DNA of 25,778 bases from a virus, in IMG/VR virus record IMGVR_UViG_3300027896_000197, positions 1 to 25,778 of that record; one strand, 5' to 3'. Positions 8,348 through 15,834 of the stretch are shown here, piece by piece; the stretch's first letter is position 1, and every line of letters begins with the position of its first letter. The notes under the pieces were generated by a model that was given only the letters and a program-made list of their open reading frames with translations, was not told where the DNA came from and did no database searches. The translations under genes and the position numbers were made by a program.

Positions 8348-9526
8348 TTATTTTGATATAAGTTTTAATTTGTGAAACATATCCCCCACGGATTTATTTT
8401 TTAGAAATTTATATAGATATTTTTTCGAAAATCCATATTTTTCACAAAATTCACTTTTATCTATTATTCTTTCTATGTGATTATCAGGAAATAGAAAATT
8501 GATATTTTTATAGATGGGACTATTATTAGTCATCGCATCCTCTAAAGAAGTTTCTGATAATCTCCAAAGTTTATGGTGTTTTGATTTTTTGTTCAACACT
8601 TCTTTTATTCCACTTAAACTTAGATTGTGTTCTCTACAAAACTTCAAAATTGACCGAAATTCATAAACAGTTCCATCCGGCGAACATAATTTTTTCGATA
8701 ACGGCGTCATATATGTAAAATTGGGGTCTATATGCCATCCTTTATGATGTTTTTTTATACCATCCAAAACATCTGTAATACCTTTTTTTTCTAAATGATA
8801 TTCTTTACAAAAATTACATAACCCCACTACTTTTACTATTTCGTTAGATGGTGAAAATATATTAGTTATAACGGCTTTTTTACTATCATTTTCTTCATAG
8901 TATTTAAGAAGGGAATTTCTCTGTTTTTCTATTCTTTCTGTGGTTAAAGATTTTGCAGTATTTTCTCTATGTTTTTTCTTACATTCTTTATTTAACCACC
9001 ACATATTTCCCGAGCGCATATTATTCTGTTCATTTTCCGTTTGAGAACAAAACCAATTTTTCATTTTTTCGGTGTGTTGTTTTTTTCTCTCATCCGTCCA
9101 ATATTCTTTTGCTTTTTTTCTTTGTTTTTCTCTTTGTTCAATTGTAACTATATGACCCGTTGTTCCATCTCCACCAAAAGTACAATTATACCCGTTATTT
9201 TTTGTATCATAATATTCTATTAATAACTTTTCAATTCTAATCAAATATTCCTTTGGACATTCTAACAATCTTACTACCCTAAAATTATCGATGCCATATT
9301 TTCTTATAGCATTTTCTATTTTGATTAAGTTTTGTGGTTTGTTATTCCTAAAATTATTCATTTCGCAATATACTCTTTTATACAGATTATTTGCTCGTCC
9401 GATATACATTTTACCGTTAATTTCATTTACCCACGCATATATTCCGGAAATTTTGGAGTTCCATTTTATACGCATTTTGTTTTTTAACATTATCAACGGA
9501 AGATTTAATATTTTTTCATTTTTCAT
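8348..9526 (-). CDS. GIY-YIG homing endonuclease with three NUMOD-like DNA-binding repeats
   Basis: The 392-residue protein starts with a GIY-YIG nuclease domain: GIYAWVNEINGKMYIG (residues 28-43), R51 in LYKR, a probable metal-binding E99 in RIEKLLIEYYDTKNNGYN and N114. A charged linker (about 130-215) leads to three repeats of roughly 45 residues, each with a phrase like SPxxEIxxV, an FCKEYxL helix and a closing HHKGW: about 220-265, 275-320 and 335-385. These repeats bind DNA in related phage and intron endonucleases. The gene lies immediately upstream of the sheath gene, and its stop is 74 bases before the sheath ATG. No strong Shine-Dalgarno is seen. It is free-standing: the sheath frame is intact, so there is no intron to explain it. 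Confidence 0.93.
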   Translation of the reverse strand: MKNEKILNLPLIMLKNKMRIKWNSKISGIYAWVNEINGKMYIGRANNLYKRVYCEMNNFRNNKPQNLIKIENAIRKYGIDNFRVVRLLECPKEYLIRIEKLLIEYYDTKNNGYNCTFGGDGTTGHIVTIEQREKQRKKAKEYWTDERKKQHTEKMKNWFCSQTENEQNNMRSGNMWWLNKECKKKHRENTAKSLTTERIEKQRNSLLKYYEENDSKKAVITNIFSPSNEIVKVVGLCNFCKEYHLEKKGITDVLDGIKKHHKGWHIDPNFTYMTPLSKKLCSPDGTVYEFRSILKFCREHNLSLSGIKEVLNKKSKHHKLWRLSETSLEDAMTNNSPIYKNINFLFPDNHIERIIDKSEFCEKYGFSKKYLYKFLKNKSVGDMFHKLKLISK

Positions 9527-9604
9527 ACCAAGATATACTATCGTGTTATATAGGTATAAATATACACCACCAAATCAAAACACTAACATTTCACAAAAAT
9601 TAAC

Positions 9605-9736
9605 ATGTATTTTCGTCAATCAAAACAATATTTATATTATGTTGGGAAACCAACAGAATTGGTTATATGGCGCAGAGATGTGTGGTCGGAATATTACAAT
9701 GTTCATTGTTTTTTGACTGCCACCACATTATCTTAA
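9605..9736 (+). CDS. Possible rightward mini-gene, 43 aa
   Basis: Between two leftward endonuclease genes a rightward frame runs from ATG 9605 to TAA 9734-9736. It encodes a Trp/Tyr-rich peptide beginning MYFRQSKQYLYYVGKPTELV and ending CFLTATTLS. This stretch is less AT-rich than its surroundings, and the stop is 1 base before a terminator that works in both directions. An exact TATAAATA, the T4 late-promoter octamer, lies at 9555-9562, 43 bases before the ATG. Against it: no Shine-Dalgarno, tiny size, opposite strand to its neighbours, and TATAAATA is not rare in such AT-rich DNA. It could instead be the coding shadow of a structured RNA, or a relic. Confidence 0.25.
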   Translation: MYFRQSKQYLYYVGKPTELVIWRRDVWSEYYNVHCFLTATTLS

Positions 9737-9737
9737 A

Positions 9738-9778
9738 GAAAAACGCTTTTGCAGACCGGTTCTGTGAGGGCGTTTTTC
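9738..9778. terminator. Bidirectional intrinsic terminator between HNH gene and the intergenic region
   Basis: GAAAAACGC at 9738-9746 pairs with GCGTTTTTC at 9770-9778 (9 bp), enclosing a smaller CAGA/TCTG hairpin at 9752-9764. Both orientations end in a U-run. The right arm includes the HNH stop codon (9777-9779), so it mainly ends the leftward endonuclease transcript, and it could also end a rightward one. Confidence 0.75.
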
Positions 9779-10346
9779 ATGTACATCGGTGAACTTTCCA
9801 TCCTTCGTAAAGGTTTCTATCTATGATAATTTTTTTATCATGTTCCAATTCTTCCAATAATTTGCGTGTCAAACTGATGGAAGAACCACTGATACTTAAT
9901 TCATCAACGTGTTTTGGATAAGATGGGAGTTGAATAAGTACCTGTTCTTTTTTGTTGTTTCGTTGACGTTTCTTTTCAGCATTTTTGACTGATACGTTAT
10001 GTGTTGTGTCGTGACATTTATTACATAAACACACCAATCCACGAATACCATCAACAAGAAGTATATGTTCTTCGCCGTGGTGTTTGTTACCTTCTTCTGT
10101 GTGATGAACCTGAAGACCTTCTCTACATCCACAAATACATTTCCAATTTGCCCGTCTTTTTACTTCATCGGATATAATCTGCCAGTAAGATGTTTTTAGA
10201 AAGTAAAAATATCTCAATTTGAGAATAACAGACTTTATTTCTTCCCAGTTGAGAGTTTGTATGATAGAATACATCTTTGCATACGACCCAGAACCAGTGT
10301 CTTGATCTGCTTTTAAATATTCAAAAATGAATTCCGATGGGGTCAT
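9777..10346 (-). CDS. HNH endonuclease, free-standing
   Basis: The 189-residue protein has an HNH nuclease core at about residues 55-117: YWQIISDEVKRRANWKCICG, LQVHHTEEG with the paired histidines, the CICGC and CNKC metal-site cysteines, and the closing CNKCHDTTHN. A helical N-terminus precedes it, and a basic linker (KNAEKKRQRNNKK) and a C-terminal helix follow. The gene starts 18 bases after the stop of the GIY-YIG gene, with a GGGGA-like ribosome site, and ends inside a terminator. It is one of three nuclease genes lying in a row between the coiled-coil protein gene and the sheath gene. Target and activity are not visible from the sequence. Confidence 0.9.
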   Translation of the reverse strand: MTPSEFIFEYLKADQDTGSGSYAKMYSIIQTLNWEEIKSVILKLRYFYFLKTSYWQIISDEVKRRANWKCICGCREGLQVHHTEEGNKHHGEEHILLVDGIRGLVCLCNKCHDTTHNVSVKNAEKKRQRNNKKEQVLIQLPSYPKHVDELSISGSSISLTRKLLEELEHDKKIIIDRNLYEGWKVHRCT

Positions 10347-10364
10347 AGGAAATCCCCATAATGT

Positions 10365-11348
10365 TTAGATTTTAGTTCGTGAAAAATGATTTTTCCACCT
10401 ATTTTTATTAGAGTTCGAATAAATTTTATGTTTAACATTTTTAATGTATTCTTTAATTGAAAATCCGTTTGTGTTTGTGTATTTTATAAATCCTTTGTGT
10501 GTTAATGATTTTCCTTGTAATAAACATCGTAAACTTGTATCTGTTAAATTATTTTCTCTACAAAATTTAGGAATATCTGTAAAAGTATGTATTATACCAT
10601 TAATATCAATAACACGATATTCTGGATTATTTAAAATAGTTGTTGGTAAAGTCCATCCTTTATGTTGTTTAATTTTACCACGAATGACTTTATAAAGGTT
10701 CGCATTTCCTAAATTATTTTCTCTACAAAATTTATTTATATTTTTTATGGTAATAATTTCGCCAGTCGGAGATTTTAGTGTTATAGATTTAGAAATCCTA
10801 TCAATATAACCAGATTTAATCATACCAATTTTAGTTTTTATAGATACTTCTTCTCTGTGTTTTGGATCTCCCATCCAAAATTTAGATTTTTTTGACATTA
10901 TTTTTAATGAGGATTGATTATGATGTTTTCCTAAAAACGGATGCTCGTGATTTTGAAGCCACTTTTTTGTATTTAATGACATTCTCTGTTTTAATTCTTC
11001 CGAAACTTTTAACCCACATACTCCATCTCCACCATCTGTTAGATTACATAATGGACCCAATCCCAAATTAGACCTACCCAACCGTTTTATTTCTTTTATT
11101 TCTTTCAGTAGAGCATTCTGTTCGTCTATATTTTCTATGATTTTTTCATATTTTATTTTTCCACAACAACTTAATATTTTTTTAATTTTATAAAATAAAT
11201 GCGGATTGTTATTTGGATATTTATTTTTTAAAACGAGTTTTTCATGACAATACATTCTATTACCATATCCCTTTCCAACATAAAACGGTATATTGGTAAT
11301 GGGATTTATTAAATGATAGACATAAAATATGTTATTTTTTGGGTCCAT
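10365..11348 (-). CDS. GIY-YIG-type homing endonuclease, second subfamily
   Basis: The 327-residue protein begins with a variant GIY-YIG domain: FYVYHLINPITNIPFYVGKG (residues 8-27), R31 and a likely catalytic glutamate near 83 in LLKEIKEIKRLGR, then LCNLTDGGDG (100-109). Two C-terminal DNA-binding repeats like those of the other GIY-YIG protein follow, at about 190-235 and 240-285, each with an FCRENNL helix and an HKGW/HKGF ending. The domain differs clearly from the gene at 8348 (YVY/YVG instead of GIY/YIG), so the two are not recent copies. Its ATG lies within the end of the coiled-coil gene, a 17-base overlap. An AAGGAG 12 bases upstream may serve as ribosome site, though the spacing is long. 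Confidence 0.88.
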   Translation of the reverse strand: MDPKNNIFYVYHLINPITNIPFYVGKGYGNRMYCHEKLVLKNKYPNNNPHLFYKIKKILSCCGKIKYEKIIENIDEQNALLKEIKEIKRLGRSNLGLGPLCNLTDGGDGVCGLKVSEELKQRMSLNTKKWLQNHEHPFLGKHHNQSSLKIMSKKSKFWMGDPKHREEVSIKTKIGMIKSGYIDRISKSITLKSPTGEIITIKNINKFCRENNLGNANLYKVIRGKIKQHKGWTLPTTILNNPEYRVIDINGIIHTFTDIPKFCRENNLTDTSLRCLLQGKSLTHKGFIKYTNTNGFSIKEYIKNVKHKIYSNSNKNRWKNHFSRTKI

Positions 11349-11616
11349 TACTTACAAACACTCCTTGTGACACATCCAAATTTCCTTCGCCGTACTTCTG
11401 CAAGAGTTTGTCCATCAATTCATTTTCCATTTTTTGCAAATTTGTCCATTCCTCCCAAGTTTTGGTTTCTTGTTCAGCAAGGTTCTTTACTGATGTTTCT
11501 AGTTGCTTTTTTTGAAGAAACAATTGTCCCAACTGATAAAGTTTCTGTTGGAATTTTTCTTGTATCATTCTAACTTCTGCTAATTCGTTTTCCGTTATTT
11601 TAATTGAATCTGCCAT
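11332..11616 (-). CDS. Small coiled-coil phage protein, 94 aa
   Basis: Residues 5-75 are an almost continuous amphipathic helix with heptad-like Leu/Ile spacing (ENELAEVRMIQEKF, QLGQLFLQKKQLETSV, then EEWTNLQKMENELMDKLLQK), which predicts a coiled coil, and a short tail follows (YGEGNLDVSQGVF). Proteins of this size and pattern are common beside structural genes in T4-like phages, usually without assigned function; a chaperone or oligomerising virion part is plausible. A clear AAGGAT ribosome site lies 9 bases before the ATG. The next gene, an endonuclease, starts inside its last codons, which suggests the nuclease inserted at the 3' end of this gene. Confidence 0.8.
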   Translation of the reverse strand: MADSIKITENELAEVRMIQEKFQQKLYQLGQLFLQKKQLETSVKNLAEQETKTWEEWTNLQKMENELMDKLLQKYGEGNLDVSQGVFVSNGPKK

Positions 11617-11680
11617 ATAACATTATCCTTTTCTCTCTATATATGAATTTTATCTGTGTTAAAGTTTTTTTATATTATTT

Positions 11681-14600
11681 TTAATTATGTAAAATAGCTG
11701 TCCATTGCCAATATCCATTAAACCCCGCATCGGGACCATTAACTTCAAATTGTGTTGCCGATTTATTAGTAGCAATTAAATATGGTGGGGATGATGGATA
11801 TGGTATTCCAGCACTTCCTGTGAAATCAAATATTACGTTATAAAACTCATTGGGAAACGGAGTACTGAATATTATAGTAGAAGGTATTGTAGCACCACTG
11901 GAAGGACCTCCAGCACGAGTGTAGATATTAACAAAATTATCAGCCCAAGAAGCTGTTCCGTGGAATCGATTAGCAGTTATCGTATCAGTACTTGGATTAT
12001 AAGTAATACTCGACGTAGCATAAACATTTTCATAATTTGGTAATGAACTATAATCTGCACCACCAGACATAAAGAGAATTGGTTGATCTCTATTCACGTT
12101 ACTTACTTGCACATATACCTTATCGGCATTTGATACTGCAACATTTTCTGCCCAACTTGCAGTACCAAAGAATGACACAGTATTAGAACCATTATTAGAC
12201 CCCGTAGCAGTTCCATACAAATAACTTGAAGATATCGAACTAGATGCCCAACTTGCACTTGTAGCGGTCAAAGATTGACTTGACCAAGAAGCCGATGTAG
12301 CATAAAATGAACGTGATGCCCACGAAGCAGAAAGTGATGCTGATGAGTAAAATGATGACAAAGATTGACTTGCCCACGAAGCAGTATCCGAATAGGTGGC
12401 CTTTGTAACTGTACCACCAGGCGCCCAAGAGGCAGATATTGTAAAAGAAGAACTATCTGCATACGAAGCTGTTCCTAGGAATTTTCCTCCCGTTGGAGTT
12501 ATATTTCCTGTATTATCAATACTTATTGAACCGCCTCCAACTGATGTGATTAAGAAATTGGTAGCACGAAATTCCATAGGTTCGTTAGCATTATTGGCAT
12601 CATTTACTGAAGACAAACTTACACCAGTCGTTAAACCTTGATGTCCATAAAAAGTTAAATTTTCATCAGTTGCTAAATATGACCTAATACTATTATTTTC
12701 ATAGGCCATATGATATGTAGGTCCAAGTTGTAAATATGAGGCAGTAGAACTTGGGGTTGATGGTGCCCATGAAGCACTCTTAGCATATGATGCAGACATT
12801 CCATGATTAGAATAAGACGCGGTCCCAGTTAACAACGGAGAGTCCACTTGAACGGTAGCTGTAAGTATCCCACCACCGTCAGTATAAACTCCAACTCCTG
12901 CTCTCACAGGGAGGTTACTTGATGTATTGGTTGCTAATAAAACATAATAAGGTCCATTAGGATTAGAAGTAATAATATTTACATTATTTGTGTTAACAGC
13001 CCAATTCGCACTTAATGATTGAGATGACCATGAAGCACTCTTAGCATAATCGCTGGGAGTTGATGGTGCGTATGAAGCACTTATAGATTTATTCGACCAG
13101 GAAGATGTTCCAACAAAACTGGTAGCGGTTATTGCATTAGTGCCAGGATTGTATGTAGCAGACCCGCCTTCATATACACTAGCATTTGCTGGAAAGGCAT
13201 TAGGTAATGTAAATAAAATTGGATCTTCTTGATTGGTGTTGTTTGTATTTATTAATACAGTTGTAGCATTTGTCGCGTTGGTGGCATTCGTAGCATTTGT
13301 AGCGCTAACAGCGAATGTAGAATATGAAGAACTTAATGATTGACTAGCCCACGAAGCACTACTTACACTTCCCACAGACTGAGTAACAATAGTTGTAATG
13401 GAATAAGAAGCAGTATCAGCATGTGAAGCACTTACCGCATGTATTGCCCATGAAGATGTCCCAACAAAACTGGTAGCAGTTATGGTATTAGTTCCTGGAT
13501 TGTATGTAGCAGACCCGCCTTCATATACACTAGCATTTGCTGGAAAGGCATTAGGTAAAGTAAATAAAATTGGGTCTTCTTGGTTAGTGTTATTTGTATT
13601 TATTAATACGGTTGTTGTGTTTGTTGCATTCGTAGCATTTGTAGCATTTGTAGCATCTATAGCGCTAACAGCGAATGTAGAATATGAAGAACTTAGTGAT
13701 TGAGATGCCCAAGAGGCACTTTTAGCATAATCCGATTGTGGTGTTGATGGAGCCCAAGATGCACTTAATGACTGACTTGCCCAAGATGCACTTATTGCAT
13801 AGTTACTTGGTGTTGATGGAGCCCAAGATGCACTTATTGATTTATTTGCCCACGAAGATGTTCCAATAAAATTAGTAGCAGTTATCGCATTAGTACCAGG
13901 ATTGTATGTAGCGGCGCCTCCCTCATACACACTAGCATTTGCTGGGAAAGCATTTGGTAAAGTAAATAAAATTGGATCTTCTTGATTGGTGTTGTTTGTA
14001 TTTATTAATACAGTTGTAGTATTTGTAGCGTTAGTTGCATTTGTAGCATTAACAGAAAATGCAGAACTTAACGATTGAGATGCCCAAGAGGCACTAATCA
14101 CACTTCCTACAGACTGAGTAACAATAGTTGTAATGGAATAAGAAGCAGTATCAGCATAACTCGCACTTAACGATTGGGCCGCCCATGAGGAACTTATTGC
14201 CCAAGAAGCAGTGCCATTAAATAGAGACGCTGTAATTACTGAACAACTTATATTACCTGTTACATCTAATGTATTTATAGCACTATTATTACCAATAGAT
14301 ACTTTAACTGCATCAACACCAGTACCACCTATTACACAAGTATTTGACGCAGATACTTTAGCATTGTATCCTATAGCAATTGATTTTGTTACGTTAAGAG
14401 CGGAATTCAACGCATCAGCATTAGTACCAATAAATATAGTATTACTTCCTGTTTTTGCATTATATCCAGCACTGTTTCCAATTTGAACTGCATTAGTAGC
14501 ATTGGTTGACCTTTGTCCAGCATTATAACCAATTTGAACTGCATTGGATGCAGTTATAGAATAATATCCAACATTATAACCAATTTGAACCGTATTATTT

Positions 14601-15817
14601 ACGTTAGTAGCGTTAGCCCCAGCATTGGGACCAATTTGAACTGCATTAGTAGCATTAGTTGAATATTGTCCAGTACTATTTCCAATTTGAACTGCGTTCT
14701 GAGCATTAGTTGAATATGTTCCAGCGCCACTACCAATTTGAACCGTATTATCTACATTAGTAGCAAAAGTTCCAACACCTGCACCAATTTGAATTGCACT
14801 AGAGGCAGTAGTTGAATTTTGTCCGGCAGCAATACCAATTTGAATTGCATCACTAGCATTAGTTGAATTTTGTCCGGCACCATTACCAATCTGAATTGCG
14901 TTGGTCGCATTTATTGAATTTCCACCAGCATTATAACCAATTTGAACTGCATTGGATGCAGTCGTTGAATTATATCCTACCTGATAACCAATTTGAACAG
15001 TATTATCAGCAGTCGTTGAATTATATCCTACCTGATAACCAATTTGAACTGCATTGGATGCAGTTGTAGAATAATATCCCACATATGGTCCAATTTGAAC
15101 TGCACTAACAGCTAACATTGAACGATATCCGGATGAAACACCTATTTGAATTGCACTGTCTGCCGCATATGAATTATATCCTGCCTGATATCCTATTTGA
15201 ACTGCATTATTTGCATTTGTTGATTGATACCCAGCTTGGTTGCCGATTTGAACCACTGAATTTGAACTAGTAGAATAATACCCAGCATAATCCCCCATTT
15301 GAACAGCTTGGTAACTATCATTATTTCTATTGATATTATAACCAATTTGTACTATTGATGTATCTGGAACTCCTACTCCCAGTCCTCCGATTTTAGCACC
15401 AGCATTTGCAATAATAATACTACAAGAAGCATTGCCATTATATACGGCATTTCCATTAATTACTGACCACGGATATGATGAACTAATTGAACTAGATGCC
15501 CACGAAGCACTCACTGCTGCACTACTTGGTGTTGACGGAGCCCAAGATGCGGATAATGACTGACTGGCCCACGAAGCACTCACTGTTGCACTACTTGGTG
15601 TTGACGGAGCCCAGGATGCGGAGACTGCATTATTAGCATATGAACTTGATATGCTACTAGATGCCCATGAACAAGATAATTGGTATTGTTGTGGATATAA
15701 GTTAGGGACATAACTTGATGACACTGCTTGCAATGCCAATGAGGCACTACTAATCAACAAGCCATCTGGCAAAATGACTCTACTTAAAGGATTATATTGT
15801 GCAATATATGTTTTCAT
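11681..15817 (-). CDS. Giant repeat-built tail fibre / adhesin, 1378 aa
   Basis: The protein is built almost wholly of repeats. An N-terminal block of SASWASQSLSASWAPSTP-type repeats (about 30-115) leads to about 18 copies of a 17-residue repeat (AVQIGYNAGYNSTTASN type, about 155-450) that resembles the left-handed beta-roll of YadA-like trimeric adhesins. More SASWA blocks follow, with three long near-identical modules around FTLPNAFPANASVYEGG. The last 80 residues form a distinct cap ending in GYWQWTAILHN, like the tip of other phage fibres. Such fibres trimerise and bind the host surface. No signal peptide is present, and no intramolecular chaperone is recognised. The gene follows the tailspike gene after 17 bases, with only a weak ribosome site. 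Confidence 0.88.
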   Translation of the reverse strand: MKTYIAQYNPLSRVILPDGLLISSASLALQAVSSSYVPNLYPQQYQLSCSWASSSISSSYANNAVSASWAPSTPSSATVSASWASQSLSASWAPSTPSSAAVSASWASSSISSSYPWSVINGNAVYNGNASCSIIIANAGAKIGGLGVGVPDTSIVQIGYNINRNNDSYQAVQMGDYAGYYSTSSNSVVQIGNQAGYQSTNANNAVQIGYQAGYNSYAADSAIQIGVSSGYRSMLAVSAVQIGPYVGYYSTTASNAVQIGYQVGYNSTTADNTVQIGYQVGYNSTTASNAVQIGYNAGGNSINATNAIQIGNGAGQNSTNASDAIQIGIAAGQNSTTASSAIQIGAGVGTFATNVDNTVQIGSGAGTYSTNAQNAVQIGNSTGQYSTNATNAVQIGPNAGANATNVNNTVQIGYNVGYYSITASNAVQIGYNAGQRSTNATNAVQIGNSAGYNAKTGSNTIFIGTNADALNSALNVTKSIAIGYNAKVSASNTCVIGGTGVDAVKVSIGNNSAINTLDVTGNISCSVITASLFNGTASWAISSSWAAQSLSASYADTASYSITTIVTQSVGSVISASWASQSLSSAFSVNATNATNATNTTTVLINTNNTNQEDPILFTLPNAFPANASVYEGGAATYNPGTNAITATNFIGTSSWANKSISASWAPSTPSNYAISASWASQSLSASWAPSTPQSDYAKSASWASQSLSSSYSTFAVSAIDATNATNATNATNTTTVLINTNNTNQEDPILFTLPNAFPANASVYEGGSATYNPGTNTITATSFVGTSSWAIHAVSASHADTASYSITTIVTQSVGSVSSASWASQSLSSSYSTFAVSATNATNATNATNATTVLINTNNTNQEDPILFTLPNAFPANASVYEGGSATYNPGTNAITATSFVGTSSWSNKSISASYAPSTPSDYAKSASWSSQSLSANWAVNTNNVNIITSNPNGPYYVLLATNTSSNLPVRAGVGVYTDGGGILTATVQVDSPLLTGTASYSNHGMSASYAKSASWAPSTPSSTASYLQLGPTYHMAYENNSIRSYLATDENLTFYGHQGLTTGVSLSSVNDANNANEPMEFRATNFLITSVGGGSISIDNTGNITPTGGKFLGTASYADSSSFTISASWAPGGTVTKATYSDTASWASQSLSSFYSSASLSASWASRSFYATSASWSSQSLTATSASWASSSISSSYLYGTATGSNNGSNTVSFFGTASWAENVAVSNADKVYVQVSNVNRDQPILFMSGGADYSSLPNYENVYATSSITYNPSTDTITANRFHGTASWADNFVNIYTRAGGPSSGATIPSTIIFSTPFPNEFYNVIFDFTGSAGIPYPSSPPYLIATNKSATQFEVNGPDAGFNGYWQWTAILHN
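13101..14069. repeat. Three long near-identical modules within the fibre gene
   Basis: Copies lie at about 13101-13334, 13452-13694 and 13854-14069. Each encodes the NTNNTNQEDPILFTLPN / FPANASVYEGG / YNPGTN..TATSF module and a variable run of NAT triplets. Differences are mostly scattered single bases, with length changes in the NAT runs, as expected from unequal crossing-over. Confidence 0.88.
14460..15358. repeat. Array of 51-base repeats encoding a beta-roll
   Basis: About 18 units of mostly 51 bases (17 residues) share the core VQIG or IQIG, two diverged ones (IFIG, IAIG) ending the run. Neighbouring units differ at many third positions, so the array is older than the long modules to its left. 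Confidence 0.88.
15495..15550. repeat. 56-base SASWA repeat shared with another gene
   Basis: This stretch differs from 18610-18665, in a separate gene, by one base. A further close copy follows at about 15567-15621. The encoded phrase is ASWAPSTPSSAAVSASWAS. Confidence 0.9.
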
Positions 15818-15834
15818 AATATGTTCTATTATTG

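Noticed and set aside
9041-9716. Rightward Phe-rich open frames opposite the GIY-YIG gene
   Set aside because: They are complements of Lys-rich codons in a clearly recognised leftward endonuclease.
9640-9735. tRNA gene in the structured intergenic region
   Set aside because: No T-arm GGTTCRA, no cloverleaf spacing and no acceptor stem; only simple hairpins.
8348-11348. Group I intron hosting the GIY-YIG and HNH genes
   Set aside because: The sheath and coiled-coil frames are complete and I found no split gene or intron core; the enzymes appear free-standing.
13101-15358. CRISPR-like regular repeats
   Set aside because: All units lie in one open frame, have coding periods (51 bases or longer modules) and have no unique spacers of constant length.
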